In this document: piece by piece, positions 46,534-55,625 of the stretch
How positions within the stretch are numbered: the first letter of the stretch is position 1
Layout: each line of letters opens with the position of its first letter
NCBI RefSeq assembly: GCF_900112755.1
Contig: NZ_FOMW01000004.1
Span: 124,001-188,000 of the forward strand
DNA from: Sulfitobacter brevis
GTDB lineage: Bacteria > Pseudomonadota > Alphaproteobacteria > Rhodobacterales > Rhodobacteraceae
Length of the DNA: 64,000 nt
Reading direction: 5' to 3'
Translations under genes and position numbers: made by a program
The notes under the pieces: generated by a model
The model's database searches: none
Seen by the model: only the letters and a program-made list of their open reading frames with translations
What the model was told of the DNA's origin: nothing

Positions 46534-47928
46534 TTATGACCCTGCAGTCGCAGCATCGGCCTTCGCTGCCGCAGCATTCAACGTTGAAAAATGCGAGATA
46601 GAATTTGCATAGAACTGCAGTACCGCCCTTTGCTCAGGGACTAGCTCCCAACCCACATCGGTCTCGCGAATGATCCCCCGCGCCGCTAACCCTGCGGCGG
46701 CCTCCTGCACGGCCTCGGCAAGCTCTGCCAGCGTCGGAACGATATTATCGGCAGGCAACTTTGCGACCAGCGCTCTGGATTGCGCTACCAGTGCGTCTTT
46801 GCCGACCGCCTCACTCTGCAACAACAGATGCGCCACCAATGGCACAGCTGGCACGGGCATTGCCGCCTCGATCCGCTTCATCAACTGCGCCGAAAGGTCT
46901 TCGATTTGGACGTCTGGCCCTGCGTCGCGCAAAGACAAAGGCGCCCCGAAGGCCACCGCTGCCGTGCCAAACCGCGTATCTTTGCCCCGCGCCCGCTGCC
47001 AGAATTTGCGGAGAATGAATCCGACAACGACACTGATCCGTGCCCCGAACCGGCGATCGCCACGCGCGTCGGCGGCAATAAGCACGCGATCTTCCAGAAC
47101 TCGATCATAGTTAATTGCCACAGGGACAAACACCACATCCCGCTCGGCGGTGGGGTCAAACCCTTCGACAACATAGGCCAGAAGTCCCATCTTGGGCGGC
47201 TGCAACCGCCCGTTCAAGCTCAGCCCGCCTTCGGGATAGATCGCTTGGGTGACGCCGCCTGCGGTTGCCAGCTGCACATAGCGCGACAGAACCTTACGAT
47301 ACAGCGCACCGCGCGACCGCCGCCGGATGAAATACGCCCCCATTGATTTGATCAACCGGCTCAGCGGCCAAACCCGCGCCCACTCCCCCACTGCATAGCT
47401 GAGCGCGGAAGACCGCGCGGCGAGATAGGTCACCAGCACATAATCCATGTTGGACCTGTGGTTCATAATAAACACGACAGTGGCATCCTTGGGGATCGCG
47501 GCAAAGGTCGCGTCATTGGTATCAGCAGTTTTGATGCGGTAAACTGCATTGCCCAACAGTTTGGCGACGCGGATGCCGAAACTGAAATAGGCAAAGGCCG
47601 AAAAGCTCGGGACGATCTCTCGGGCATACTCGCGGGCTTTTTGGAAACCGACATTCTCGGGCACATCATGCTCGCGGGCGTAATTCACGATCTCGCGGGT
47701 GACCTCCGGATCATAGATCAGCCGCTGGATCATGTCGTGGCGCCGCGCCAGCTTGAAAGGCTCAATCGGGCGGGTCAAACGGGTATTAAGCCGCGCTACT
47801 GCTTTCTCCAACCGTCGTCGGAAAAACCACCGCACCGACGGCAGCAGAAAGTGGCTTAACGCCGTGACTGCGGCAAAAAGCACGATCAGGATAAACAGCC
47901 AGAGCGGCATTTGCACAGTTTGCGTCAT
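46534..47928 (-). CDS. Glycerol-3-phosphate acyltransferase-like (PlsC/PlsB domain)
   Basis: 464 aa from ATG 47928. One N-terminal helix (residues about 7-26), then an acyltransferase domain with the HX4D motif in FIMNHRSNMDYVLVTY near 168 and AIYPEGGLSLNGRLQPPKMG near 235. Length and layout are closer to a PlsB-type enzyme than to short PlsC. It probably acylates glycerol-3-phosphate or lyso-PA at the inner membrane. Ala-rich C-terminus. Confidence 0.8.
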   Translation of the reverse strand: MTQTVQMPLWLFILIVLFAAVTALSHFLLPSVRWFFRRRLEKAVARLNTRLTRPIEPFKLARRHDMIQRLIYDPEVTREIVNYAREHDVPENVGFQKAREYAREIVPSFSAFAYFSFGIRVAKLLGNAVYRIKTADTNDATFAAIPKDATVVFIMNHRSNMDYVLVTYLAARSSALSYAVGEWARVWPLSRLIKSMGAYFIRRRSRGALYRKVLSRYVQLATAGGVTQAIYPEGGLSLNGRLQPPKMGLLAYVVEGFDPTAERDVVFVPVAINYDRVLEDRVLIAADARGDRRFGARISVVVGFILRKFWQRARGKDTRFGTAAVAFGAPLSLRDAGPDVQIEDLSAQLMKRIEAAMPVPAVPLVAHLLLQSEAVGKDALVAQSRALVAKLPADNIVPTLAELAEAVQEAAAGLAARGIIRETDVGWELVPEQRAVLQFYANSISHFSTLNAAAAKADAATAGS

Positions 47929-48018
47929 ACGCCGACAGTGACAGCATTCCGCCGCGCGGTAAATCCTGCGCAAGCTCGGCGATTGACCCGCCTCTGCTAC
48001 GCGTCCCGCGCAACGGCG

Positions 48019-48819
48019 TTAGCTCCCGTTCGGTAACTTCACCGTATTGAGTAATGCCCGCATCGCGCTTTGATCGACCTCAATAATGCCGCGCCGCGGT
48101 CGGTCAAGGTCAACGATCAGGAACACCAGTAACACGATCAGCGTCAACATAAGATAGACTGGCGTCGCAGGTTTGGAGCCATTGGTCCCGGACGAGAACC
48201 CCAGCATCGCCCCTGAGAGGACAAAGGTGACGAAGAGCATGTACAGCACGATCTCCGGCACATGGCGGTCGAGCGCTGCGTTACGCGACGCTAGGGCATC
48301 AATCATGTCATTCAGCGAGGTCGCAAATGACACGTTGGCCGGACCACCGGGATCTTGAACCCGCGCCGAAGCCAAGGCCCAGACTTTGTCAAAAGCGGCT
48401 TCGGCATTTTGGGTTAAACGGGCACGGCGCTGGACCTTGTCGGCGGAGACTTCGCCAGCTTCGACCCGCAACCGCAGATACCGGCGCAAGTCTGCTTTCG
48501 CAGCCACTTGATCCTGTGCTGGCAGGAAATCGGTGCGCAACCACGCTGTTCCAATTGCATTCGCCTCACTCACTACCGAAGCCGAGCGTGCATCATGCCG
48601 CGCGAGCGCCAGCGAAAAGGTAAAACCAAGCAGCAGGGCCAGAAGCCCGAGTAACGACCCCTGAACTGCGGTAGTTTGCGAACGGGTTTGTTCGGTCTCG
48701 CGCGATTGCCGACCTGTGCCCGCACGGTAGCCAAGCCACATGGCAAGAAGCATCGCCAGCAGAAGTACGATTGCAATAATCGGGGTCGGGATATCGTACA
48801 TCAGGTCACCACTTTTCAT
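48019..48819 (-). CDS. Bestrophin-like (DUF4239) membrane protein
   Basis: 266 aa (ATG 48819; an internal ATG at 48801 is equally possible). Two N-terminal helices, a helical middle domain (SEANAIGTAWLRTDFLPAQ, RRYLRLRVE), and two C-terminal helices including LMLTLIVLLVFLIVDLDRPRRG. This layout is the DUF4239/bestrophin-like family, possibly anion channels. Function not shown. Confidence 0.75.
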   Translation of the reverse strand: MKSGDLMYDIPTPIIAIVLLLAMLLAMWLGYRAGTGRQSRETEQTRSQTTAVQGSLLGLLALLLGFTFSLALARHDARSASVVSEANAIGTAWLRTDFLPAQDQVAAKADLRRYLRLRVEAGEVSADKVQRRARLTQNAEAAFDKVWALASARVQDPGGPANVSFATSLNDMIDALASRNAALDRHVPEIVLYMLFVTFVLSGAMLGFSSGTNGSKPATPVYLMLTLIVLLVFLIVDLDRPRRGIIEVDQSAMRALLNTVKLPNGS

Positions 48820-48985
48820 CGGCTACGCCACGGTTTCTATCCAACTGTGCCTAGCCATGCATTGCTGACAGGTCAAATATAACGCCACGATATGCCGCAA
48901 TGCAGCGAATTGACAGTTGACTAAAATTTCACGTATCAACCCACTAACGCAAGAATATTACGCAACCAATAACAAGGGTGTTCCC

Positions 48986-50974
48986 ATGTCGCAGCCGTCA
49001 AAAGACCACAGCAAGCCAGCCACAGACCGCCCTTGGTTGATCCGCACCTATGCGGGACATTCGACCGCTGAGGCCTCCAACGCGCTTTACCGCGCGAATT
49101 TGGCGAAGGGGCAAACCGGCCTCTCGGTGGCCTTCGATCTGCCGACGCAAACCGGCTATGACAGTGATCATATCCTGTCACGGGGCGAGGTCGGCAAAGT
49201 CGGCGTGCCTGTAGGGCATCTGGGCGACATGCGCGCGCTATTCAAGGATATCCCGCTAGAACAGATGAACACTTCCATGACGATCAACGCCACCGCGCCT
49301 TGGTTGCTGGCACTGTATATCGCGGTGGCCGAGGAACAGGGCGCAGATATATCGGAGCTGCAAGGCACAGTCCAAAACGACTTGATCAAGGAATACCTCA
49401 GCCGCGGCACTTATATCTGCCCGCCTGCTCCATCGCTCCGGATGATCGCGGACGTGGCCGAATACTGCTATACTCACGTGCCCAAATGGAACCCAATGAA
49501 CGTGTGTTCCTATCACCTGCAAGAGGCGGGCGCGACGCCCGAGCAGGAACTTGCCTTTGCGCTCGCCACCGCCACCGCCGTATTGGACGCGCTGAAACCA
49601 AGGGTGCCTGACGCGGATTTTCCGGCATTGGTCGGGCGTATCTCGTTCTTCGTAAATGCCGGCATCCGGTTCGTTACCGAGATGTGCAAAATGCGTGCCT
49701 TCGTCGACCTCTGGGACGAGATTTGCGAAAAGCGCTATGGCGTATCCGATCCAAAATATCGTCGCTTTCGCTATGGCGTGCAGGTCAATTCTCTGGGTCT
49801 GACCGAACAGCAACCCGAGAACAACGTTTACCGTATTTTGATTGAAATGCTGGCCGTGACGCTTTCGAAAAAGGCCCGTGCCCGTGCTGTGCAGTTACCA
49901 GCGTGGAACGAAGCCTTGGGCCTGCCGCGCCCGTGGGACCAGCAGTGGTCAATGCGGATGCAACAGATTCTCGCCTATGAAACGGACCTGCTGGAATTTG
50001 ACGATCTGTTCGAGGGCAATCCGGCAGTCGATGCGAAGGTCGAGTTGCTTAAAGATGGCGCGCGGGCAGAACTGGCCAATTTGGACAATATGGGCGGCGC
50101 AATCTCTGCGATTGATTATATGAAAGGCCGGTTGGTCGAGTCGAATGCAGAACGATTGGGCCGGATAGAATCCGGCGAGACGGTCGTGGTCGGAGTGAAC
50201 CGCTGGCAACAGGGCGAACCATCGCCGCTCATGACCGGTGACGGCGGCATCATGGTCGTGGACCCTGCTGTAGAGGCGCAACAAATCACGCGGCTTGATG
50301 ACTGGCGCGCTGAACGCGATGCCGCAGCAGTAGAGAAGGCATTGACAGAATTACGCGCCGCAGCTGCCGAAGGGCGCAATGTGATGCCCGCATCAATCGC
50401 AGCTGCCAAAGCGGGTGTGACAACTGGCGAATGGGCCGCACAGATGCGCGCGGTACACGGCGAATACCGCGGCCCGACAGGCGTAGCGTCAGGCCAGTCC
50501 AACAAAACCGAAGGGTTGGACGACCTGCGTGCCGCCGTAGATGCCGTGAGCGACCGGCTGGGGCACCGGATGAGGTTCTTGGTCGGCAAACCCGGCCTCG
50601 ACGGTCACTCCAATGGCGCGGAACAGATCGCGGTCCGGGCGCGCGATTGCGGAATAGATATCGCCTACGAGGGAATTCGCCTCACCCCTTCCGAGATTGT
50701 GGCCGCTGCAAAGATTGAAACCACCGACGTTGTTGGCCTTTCAATTCTATCTGGATCGCACATTCCATTAGTCAAAGACCTGATGGACCAAATGCGCTTG
50801 GCGGGATTGGGCCATATCCCCGTTATTGTCGGCGGGATCATCCCCGAGGCCGACGCAGCCCGTCTCCGGGAAATGGGAGTAGCACGGGTTTATACTCCCA
50901 AAGATTTCGAACTGAACACCATCATGTCGGACATTATTACCCTCGTGGACCCCGAAACAATCGCCGCCCAGTAG
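48986..50974 (+). CDS. ecm: Ethylmalonyl-CoA mutase (B12-dependent)
   Basis: 662 aa from ATG 48986, preceded by AAGGGTG. Methylmalonyl-CoA mutase-like TIM barrel at about 13-480 (WLIRTYAGHSTAEASNALYR, LSVAFDLPTQTGYDSDH). The C-terminal B12 domain has GLDGHSNGAEQIAVRARDCG with the cobalt-ligating Asp-x-His-x-x-Gly near residue 535, and PVIVGGIIPEADAARL. Converts ethylmalonyl-CoA to methylsuccinyl-CoA. Assigned as Ecm rather than methylmalonyl-CoA mutase from its single-subunit 660-aa length and ccr neighbourhood. Confidence 0.92.
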   Translation: MSQPSKDHSKPATDRPWLIRTYAGHSTAEASNALYRANLAKGQTGLSVAFDLPTQTGYDSDHILSRGEVGKVGVPVGHLGDMRALFKDIPLEQMNTSMTINATAPWLLALYIAVAEEQGADISELQGTVQNDLIKEYLSRGTYICPPAPSLRMIADVAEYCYTHVPKWNPMNVCSYHLQEAGATPEQELAFALATATAVLDALKPRVPDADFPALVGRISFFVNAGIRFVTEMCKMRAFVDLWDEICEKRYGVSDPKYRRFRYGVQVNSLGLTEQQPENNVYRILIEMLAVTLSKKARARAVQLPAWNEALGLPRPWDQQWSMRMQQILAYETDLLEFDDLFEGNPAVDAKVELLKDGARAELANLDNMGGAISAIDYMKGRLVESNAERLGRIESGETVVVGVNRWQQGEPSPLMTGDGGIMVVDPAVEAQQITRLDDWRAERDAAAVEKALTELRAAAAEGRNVMPASIAAAKAGVTTGEWAAQMRAVHGEYRGPTGVASGQSNKTEGLDDLRAAVDAVSDRLGHRMRFLVGKPGLDGHSNGAEQIAVRARDCGIDIAYEGIRLTPSEIVAAAKIETTDVVGLSILSGSHIPLVKDLMDQMRLAGLGHIPVIVGGIIPEADAARLREMGVARVYTPKDFELNTIMSDIITLVDPETIAAQ

Positions 50975-51058
50975 AAGGCTGACACAAATTTGTTGATGCC
51001 ATGTTAATGACCGTGCGGTACATTCGGGTAATAGCAATTAGTAATGACGGGTAATCTA

Positions 51059-51409
51059 ATGGAAATAGACCTTAAATCGATGAACAGCAAAGAGCTTGAA
51101 AAGCTTTTATCCGATGTGAAGAAGACATTGGCGTCGACACAGGCACGTGACCGAAAAGAGGCGCGCAAGGCTGCGCAGAAAGCTGCAGCGGAATGGGGCT
51201 TTTCGCTCTCGGATATCTCCGACGACGAGAAGCCACAGGTCAAGCCTAAGAAAACTAAGGCAAAATCCTCAAAGCCTAAAGCTGCATCAAAACCTCAGTT
51301 CGCCAATCCGTCAGATGCCTCTCAAACTTGGACAGGAAAAGGGCGCCAGCCCAACTGGTATCGAAGCGAGATCGAGAACGGTAAATCACCGGACGATATG
51401 CGCATCTAA
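51059..51409 (+). CDS. H-NS family nucleoid protein (HvrA/Spb-like)
   Basis: 116 aa from ATG 51059. The N-terminal coiled-coil dimerisation part (MEIDLKSMNSKELEKLLSDV) is followed by a Lys/Pro-rich linker (KPKKTKAKSSKPKAASKP) and the H-NS DNA-binding motif TWTGKGRQPNWYRSEIENGK. H-NS proteins bind AT-rich minor grooves and silence genes. Alphaproteobacterial relatives are HvrA and Spb. The start at 51044 is an alternative. Confidence 0.88.
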   Translation: MEIDLKSMNSKELEKLLSDVKKTLASTQARDRKEARKAAQKAAAEWGFSLSDISDDEKPQVKPKKTKAKSSKPKAASKPQFANPSDASQTWTGKGRQPNWYRSEIENGKSPDDMRI

Positions 51410-51487
51410 CTTAGCTTGTGAAGTTTATTATCCCGATGCGAACCAATATAGAATCGGGTAAAAAAATCTTCATCAATAATATTTGGA

Positions 51488-51517
51488 ACGGGGCCTGTGA
51501 TAGCAGGCCCCGTTTTA
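51488..51517 (+). terminator. Terminator after the H-NS-like gene
   Basis: 10-bp stem ACGGGGCCTG / CAGGCCCCGT, 6-nt loop, then TTTT. Confidence 0.88.
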
Positions 51518-51692
51518 ATTTAACAACCTCTAGGTGCGCAGATAGCAACCCATTCGAGCATAAATGGAAGTTTAAGAGGTCAATTTAGCAAGGTGCAAAT
51601 TAATTTTCGGCAAATTCTGAACTGCCGGTTGCCTCTTGCCTCCCGGTTGCAGGGCAGGCAAATTGACCCCACCCGCAGTCAGGAGAAATCAA

Positions 51693-52397
51693 ATGACCGT
51701 TCATATCGGCGCCAAGCCTGGTGATATTGCTGAAACCGTTCTAATGCCTGGCGACCCGTATCGCGCGAAATGGGCGGCAGAAACATTTCTTAAAGATGCA
51801 AAACTTGTCAATGAAGTCCGTGGGATGCTGGGATTTACCGGCACGTGGCAGGGCCACCGAGTGACTATTCAAGGCTCGGGAATGGGCATGCCGTCCCTGT
51901 CGATTTATGCCAATGAGCTGATGGCCGAATACAATGCGCAAACTCTAATCCGCATCGGCTCTTGTGGCGGCATGCAGCCCCACGTGAATATACGCGACGT
52001 GATTATTGCAATGACAGCGAGCACGATCACCTCGCCTTCTTCAGGTATTTTCCGCGAATTCAACTACGCTCCCTGTGCGGACTGGTCTCTATTAATTGCA
52101 GCCGTCAAGGCTGCGGAGGCTAAGGGCACGCGCACCCATGTCGGCGGTATATATTCGTCGGATGTGTTTTATGCCGAACGGCCCGACCTTGATGAGCAAA
52201 TGGTCCGTCACGGAATTCTAGGCGTCGAAATGGAAGCGGCGGAGCTTTATACACTCGCCGCCCGCCACAAGCGCCGCGCTTTGGCCGTGCTGACGGTTTC
52301 GGACCATTTGCAAACCGGAGAAGCGCTACCTGCGGCGGACCGTGAAAAGACATTTGGCGATATGGTTGAGATCGCCTTGCAGGCCGCTTTCTCCTAA
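51693..52397 (+). CDS. deoD: Purine nucleoside phosphorylase DeoD
   Basis: 234 aa from ATG 51693, preceded by AGGAGAAATCAA. Family 1 phosphorylase, with [15 protein letters not shown] near residue 20 (phosphate Arg), [16 protein letters not shown] near 64, [16 protein letters not shown] and [17 protein letters not shown] near 177, then [11 protein letters not shown] with the catalytic Asp. Splits purine nucleosides to base and ribose-1-phosphate. May process nucleosides brought in by the BMP transporter at 35-40 kb, although the genes are not linked. Confidence 0.93.
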   Translation: MTVHIGAKPGDIAETVLMPGDPYRAKWAAETFLKDAKLVNEVRGMLGFTGTWQGHRVTIQGSGMGMPSLSIYANELMAEYNAQTLIRIGSCGGMQPHVNIRDVIIAMTASTITSPSSGIFREFNYAPCADWSLLIAAVKAAEAKGTRTHVGGIYSSDVFYAERPDLDEQMVRHGILGVEMEAAELYTLAARHKRRALAVLTVSDHLQTGEALPAADREKTFGDMVEIALQAAFS

Positions 52398-52440
52398 AAA
52401 CGGCCTCAGTTCGCCGCAAAGCCTGTGAATGATGCCTGCG

Positions 52441-53283
52441 TTACGCCCCGTGCGATCTATCATAGCTGTTGCGCTTGGAGGGCGACCACCCTTCCAGCGC
52501 AGCCGCTTTGGGCGCAAAAACTTCAACCAACAGCGGATGACAGGCAGCTTTGTCTGACGAATGAACCGTGGAGCAATCGCCGCCGGGGCAAGCGCTTAGC
52601 GCACCAAGCAAGTTGGTCTCGGCGAAGAACTCGATGTAATCTCCAGGCCTGACAGGACTTGCCTTCATAAAGTACTGTCCGGTGTCGCGGGTGAAACCGG
52701 TGCACATGAAAACGTTTAAAACATCATGCACGAAAGGCTCGGCCTCGTCCGTAGAGACATTAAGATGCTCCGCCAATGCGCGGGTCAGGTTGGAATGGCA
52801 GCAATGGTGGTACATGTCTCCGGCCAGCAGACGGTGAGTATAGGGATCGCAGCGGGTGCCAATAACATCGTGCACAGCGCCACCGAATGCATCAATACCA
52901 TACCACGCAAGACTGTCGTGGGTGATGGTCGCGAGCGGTCGCAAATGCGGAAAGCTTGACCACATTCTGTCGCCGCGCGTGATATGAGTGCCGTGCAGCG
53001 CCCGTGTTTTCCCTGAATAGAACCGTTCATTCAGGTCGTCGGCGTGCCACAGATTCAAGTCTCCGACCTGCGAGCCCTCAACACTGGTGATGCGAAAAAA
53101 ATGCCCCTCGGGCACCGAGAAAACCCCAGCGTCACGTGGCGCCACAACGACCTCGTCCACCTTCGTCAGCGTGGCGCGCGCGGCATCATAGAGCGCCATG
53201 TCGGGCGCAGGCAGGCTGTCGTTGGGATAGCAGATAACGGGTGTGACAGCGCGGCGCGCGGCGGCATCGGTTGGTTCGGTCAT
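52441..53283 (-). CDS. DUF1989 (urea carboxylase-associated) family protein
   Basis: 280 aa. Family segments: FRITSVEGSQVGDLNLWHAD near residue 62, GTRCDPYTHRLLAGDMYHHC near 140, CHSNLTRALAE and FMCTGFTRDTGQYFMKASP. Conserved Cys and His could bind a metal. DUF1989 proteins are often encoded with urea amidolyase. No such genes are near, so the role here is open. Confidence 0.85.
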   Translation of the reverse strand: MTEPTDAAARRAVTPVICYPNDSLPAPDMALYDAARATLTKVDEVVVAPRDAGVFSVPEGHFFRITSVEGSQVGDLNLWHADDLNERFYSGKTRALHGTHITRGDRMWSSFPHLRPLATITHDSLAWYGIDAFGGAVHDVIGTRCDPYTHRLLAGDMYHHCCHSNLTRALAEHLNVSTDEAEPFVHDVLNVFMCTGFTRDTGQYFMKASPVRPGDYIEFFAETNLLGALSACPGGDCSTVHSSDKAACHPLLVEVFAPKAAALEGWSPSKRNSYDRSHGA

Positions 53284-53365
53284 ATTCGGCCTCTTTGCTG
53301 GATCCGTAAAGTTGGTTCAGTTTCAAACCACACGCAAGAGGCTTAGTGTAGGGCGAAATGCGCCC

Positions 53366-53581
53366 CTATAACCGGGGCACACCCTGACCAGAGAGGCAGC
53401 GGTCCGGTTGGCCCTGCGCCCGAAAAGCTTCGGCACCACAGGTAATACAATTGTATTTGACCAACGCACCTTTGCTGGCCGAACGGTCTTCGCGCCAACG
53501 GCAGGCGCGGGTCGGGGCCTTGCGGCGCGCGACAACGGCGACGATGATAAATGCAAGGATGAGGGCGATCAGAATGGGCAT
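53366..53581 (-). CDS. Small membrane protein with a CxxC motif
   Basis: 71 aa. One N-terminal helix (MPILIALILAFIIVAVVA), then a basic segment and KYNCITCGAEAFRAQG with CxxC near residue 45. No family recognised. Its ATG lies 60 nt after sdhB, so it may be the last gene of the sdh transcript. Confidence 0.65.
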   Translation of the reverse strand: MPILIALILAFIIVAVVARRKAPTRACRWREDRSASKGALVKYNCITCGAEAFRAQGQPDRCLSGQGVPRL

Positions 53582-53641
53582 GATCCGGTCCTCTTGGGGG
53601 CGTTTTCGGGCCGCCCGATCCGCGGGCGGCCCAAATCGGCG

Positions 53642-54418
53642 TTAGATGGTGCGTTCGACCATCAGTTTCTTGATATTGGCAATCGCTGCGGCCGGGTTCA
53701 GGCCCTTGGGGCAGGTCTTGGCGCAGTTCATGATGGTGTGGCACCGATAAAGTTTGAACGGATCTTCAAGCTCGTCCAAACGCTCGCCGGTGGCTTCATC
53801 ACGGCTGTCGACGATCCAGCGATAGGCATGCAGTAGGGCTGCGGGTCCGAGGTAGCGATCGCCGTTCCACCAGTAGCTCGGGCAGGAAGTCGAACAGCAG
53901 GCGCACAAAATGCATTCGTACAGGCCATCAAGTTTAGCACGGTCGTCAACCGACTGCTTCCACTCTTTTGCGGGCGCAGGCGTCTCGGTTTCCAGCCACG
54001 GCTGGATCGAGGCATGTTGGGCATAGAAATGCGACAGGTCGGGGATCAAATCCTTCACGACCGGCATGTGCGGCAGCGGGTAAATCTTCACGACACCCTT
54101 CACCTCTGCCATGCCATAGGTACAGGCCAGCGTGTTGATACCGTCGATGTTCATCGCACAAGACCCACAGATGCCTTCTCGGCACGAACGGCGGAAGGTC
54201 AGCGTCGGATCAATCTCGTTTTTGATCTTGATCAACGCGTCGAGGATCATCGGGCCGCAGGTATCCAGATCGACAAAATAGGTATCGACCGCAGGGTTTT
54301 TGCCGTCATCAGGATTCCAACGATAGATGTGGAATTCCTTAACGTTATCCCCTGCAGGCTTCGGCCATGTCTTGCCGCTGGTCATGCGGGAATTCTTCGG
54401 GAGCGTCAGTTGCACCAT
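53642..54418 (-). CDS. sdhB: Succinate dehydrogenase iron-sulfur subunit
   Basis: 258 aa from ATG 54418 with AAGGAGA eight nt upstream. The 2Fe-2S cysteines are in [21 protein letters not shown] near residue 72, the 4Fe-4S site in [18 protein letters not shown] near 162, and the 3Fe-4S site in [17 protein letters not shown] near 220. Complex II electron-transfer subunit. It is separated from sdhA by two genes, see findings. Confidence 0.95.
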   Translation of the reverse strand: MVQLTLPKNSRMTSGKTWPKPAGDNVKEFHIYRWNPDDGKNPAVDTYFVDLDTCGPMILDALIKIKNEIDPTLTFRRSCREGICGSCAMNIDGINTLACTYGMAEVKGVVKIYPLPHMPVVKDLIPDLSHFYAQHASIQPWLETETPAPAKEWKQSVDDRAKLDGLYECILCACCSTSCPSYWWNGDRYLGPAALLHAYRWIVDSRDEATGERLDELEDPFKLYRCHTIMNCAKTCPKGLNPAAAIANIKKLMVERTI

Positions 54419-54480
54419 TTTGCGTCTCCTTGCTTGGCGCAGCGCGCCAGTCCGTCCATGCCCCTTGCGGAGCGTTTCAA

Positions 54481-55281
54481 TCAGCTTCTGTCGTCTTTGA
54501 CAAAAAGCGTGTTTCCATCGGCTTCGAGCGTTGCCGCAAAGCCGCGCGCGGTGATCTGGCCGACCAGATCGGTGTCCCATTCGTCCGCATGCCGTGTTTC
54601 CATTAACATCGCATCGGGCATCCAGTCCCCCGCCAAAAGCGGTGCAAGGGCCGCGACTTCGGCCCCCTCCACATCAATCTTGATGACTGTCAGATCATGC
54701 TTTGCCGCTTGCCCGATAAAGTCGGTGATCGGGCGGATCGGCACCAAGGTCCCGCCATCACGGACCGCCTTGCGCACCGGCATCAATGACGCCTGCCCGA
54801 AATTGCGCTGGCGAAAATTCAACATGCCTTCGCCCGCTTCGACTCCCAGCGCGCAGCCTTCGATGCGCACCACATTGCCCAAATCATTCAACCGGATGTT
54901 ATGGCCCAAACGCCCGATCATCATCGGATTAGGCTCAAACGCGACGACGCGGCTGCCCGGCCCTGCGGCAAGTCCCAGCGGCACGGCGTAGGCTCCGCAA
55001 TTCGCACCAATATCAAGGATCAGCGCATTGCGCCCCTCAATCAAGTCAACCAGCGCCATTAACGACTGCATTTCAGGCGGTTGCCCGTCGAGCCAGATCA
55101 TCCGGTCGGTATAGTTATCGCGTGGATCGACATACATCCGCACCCCTGCAAATTCGACCTCGGCGGGCGGCAGGATCGGCACCAAGGTCTGGCGCATCGC
55201 CTTATCCGCACGCTTGAACACGGCACGCAGGGCGGCAATTTGCGCCGCCTCTGCTGTCGGGTCCAACGTGGGATGGGCCAT
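54481..55281 (-). CDS. FkbM-family methyltransferase
   Basis: 266 aa from ATG 55281 (AAGGG 9 nt upstream; another ATG at 55290 lacks spacing). SAM-binding [20 protein letters not shown] near residue 92, then [20 protein letters not shown], and [20 protein letters not shown] near 203, the full FkbM pattern. Acts on an unknown, often O-linked substrate such as a polysaccharide or natural product. Located inside the sdh operon between a lipoprotein gene and sdhB. Confidence 0.85.
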   Translation of the reverse strand: MAHPTLDPTAEAAQIAALRAVFKRADKAMRQTLVPILPPAEVEFAGVRMYVDPRDNYTDRMIWLDGQPPEMQSLMALVDLIEGRNALILDIGANCGAYAVPLGLAAGPGSRVVAFEPNPMMIGRLGHNIRLNDLGNVVRIEGCALGVEAGEGMLNFRQRNFGQASLMPVRKAVRDGGTLVPIRPITDFIGQAAKHDLTVIKIDVEGAEVAALAPLLAGDWMPDAMLMETRHADEWDTDLVGQITARGFAATLEADGNTLFVKDDRS

Positions 55282-55293
55282 TAACGTCATCCC

Positions 55294-55623
55294 TTACACA
55301 AGACCACTGCTCAGCGCGCGGCTTTGCAAACACTGCGCCGTTTCAGGCCGCGCCAAGACGCCGCGCACGGTGGCCACAGTCGTATCGTCCACGCCAATAA
55401 CCGCAGCACGGGCGTATTCACGCACTTCCAACGCCGACGAATTGTCGATGATGCAATCGGTGAAGGGCGTGATCAGCTTTTTGGGTACCTGCGGGAAACG
55501 GGTCGCGAGGGTTTCGGTAATCACCCCCTTGGCCGCTGTCCGTGCAGTATTGTCCACGGCGGTCTGCACCTCGACGCAGGCGCCGAGGCTCAGGGCAACG
55601 AGAGCGGCAAGAACCAAACGCAT
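55294..55623 (-). CDS. Small lipoprotein encoded after sdhA
   Basis: 109 aa from ATG 55623. Signal peptide with lipobox LSLGAC (Cys near residue 16), then a predicted soluble helical domain containing ITPFTDCIIDNSSALEVRE. No family recognised. It starts 2 nt after the sdhA stop, so it is cotranscribed with sdhA and probably envelope-located. Confidence 0.7.
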   Translation of the reverse strand: MRLVLAALVALSLGACVEVQTAVDNTARTAAKGVITETLATRFPQVPKKLITPFTDCIIDNSSALEVREYARAAVIGVDDTTVATVRGVLARPETAQCLQSRALSSGLV

Positions 55624-55625
55624 GA

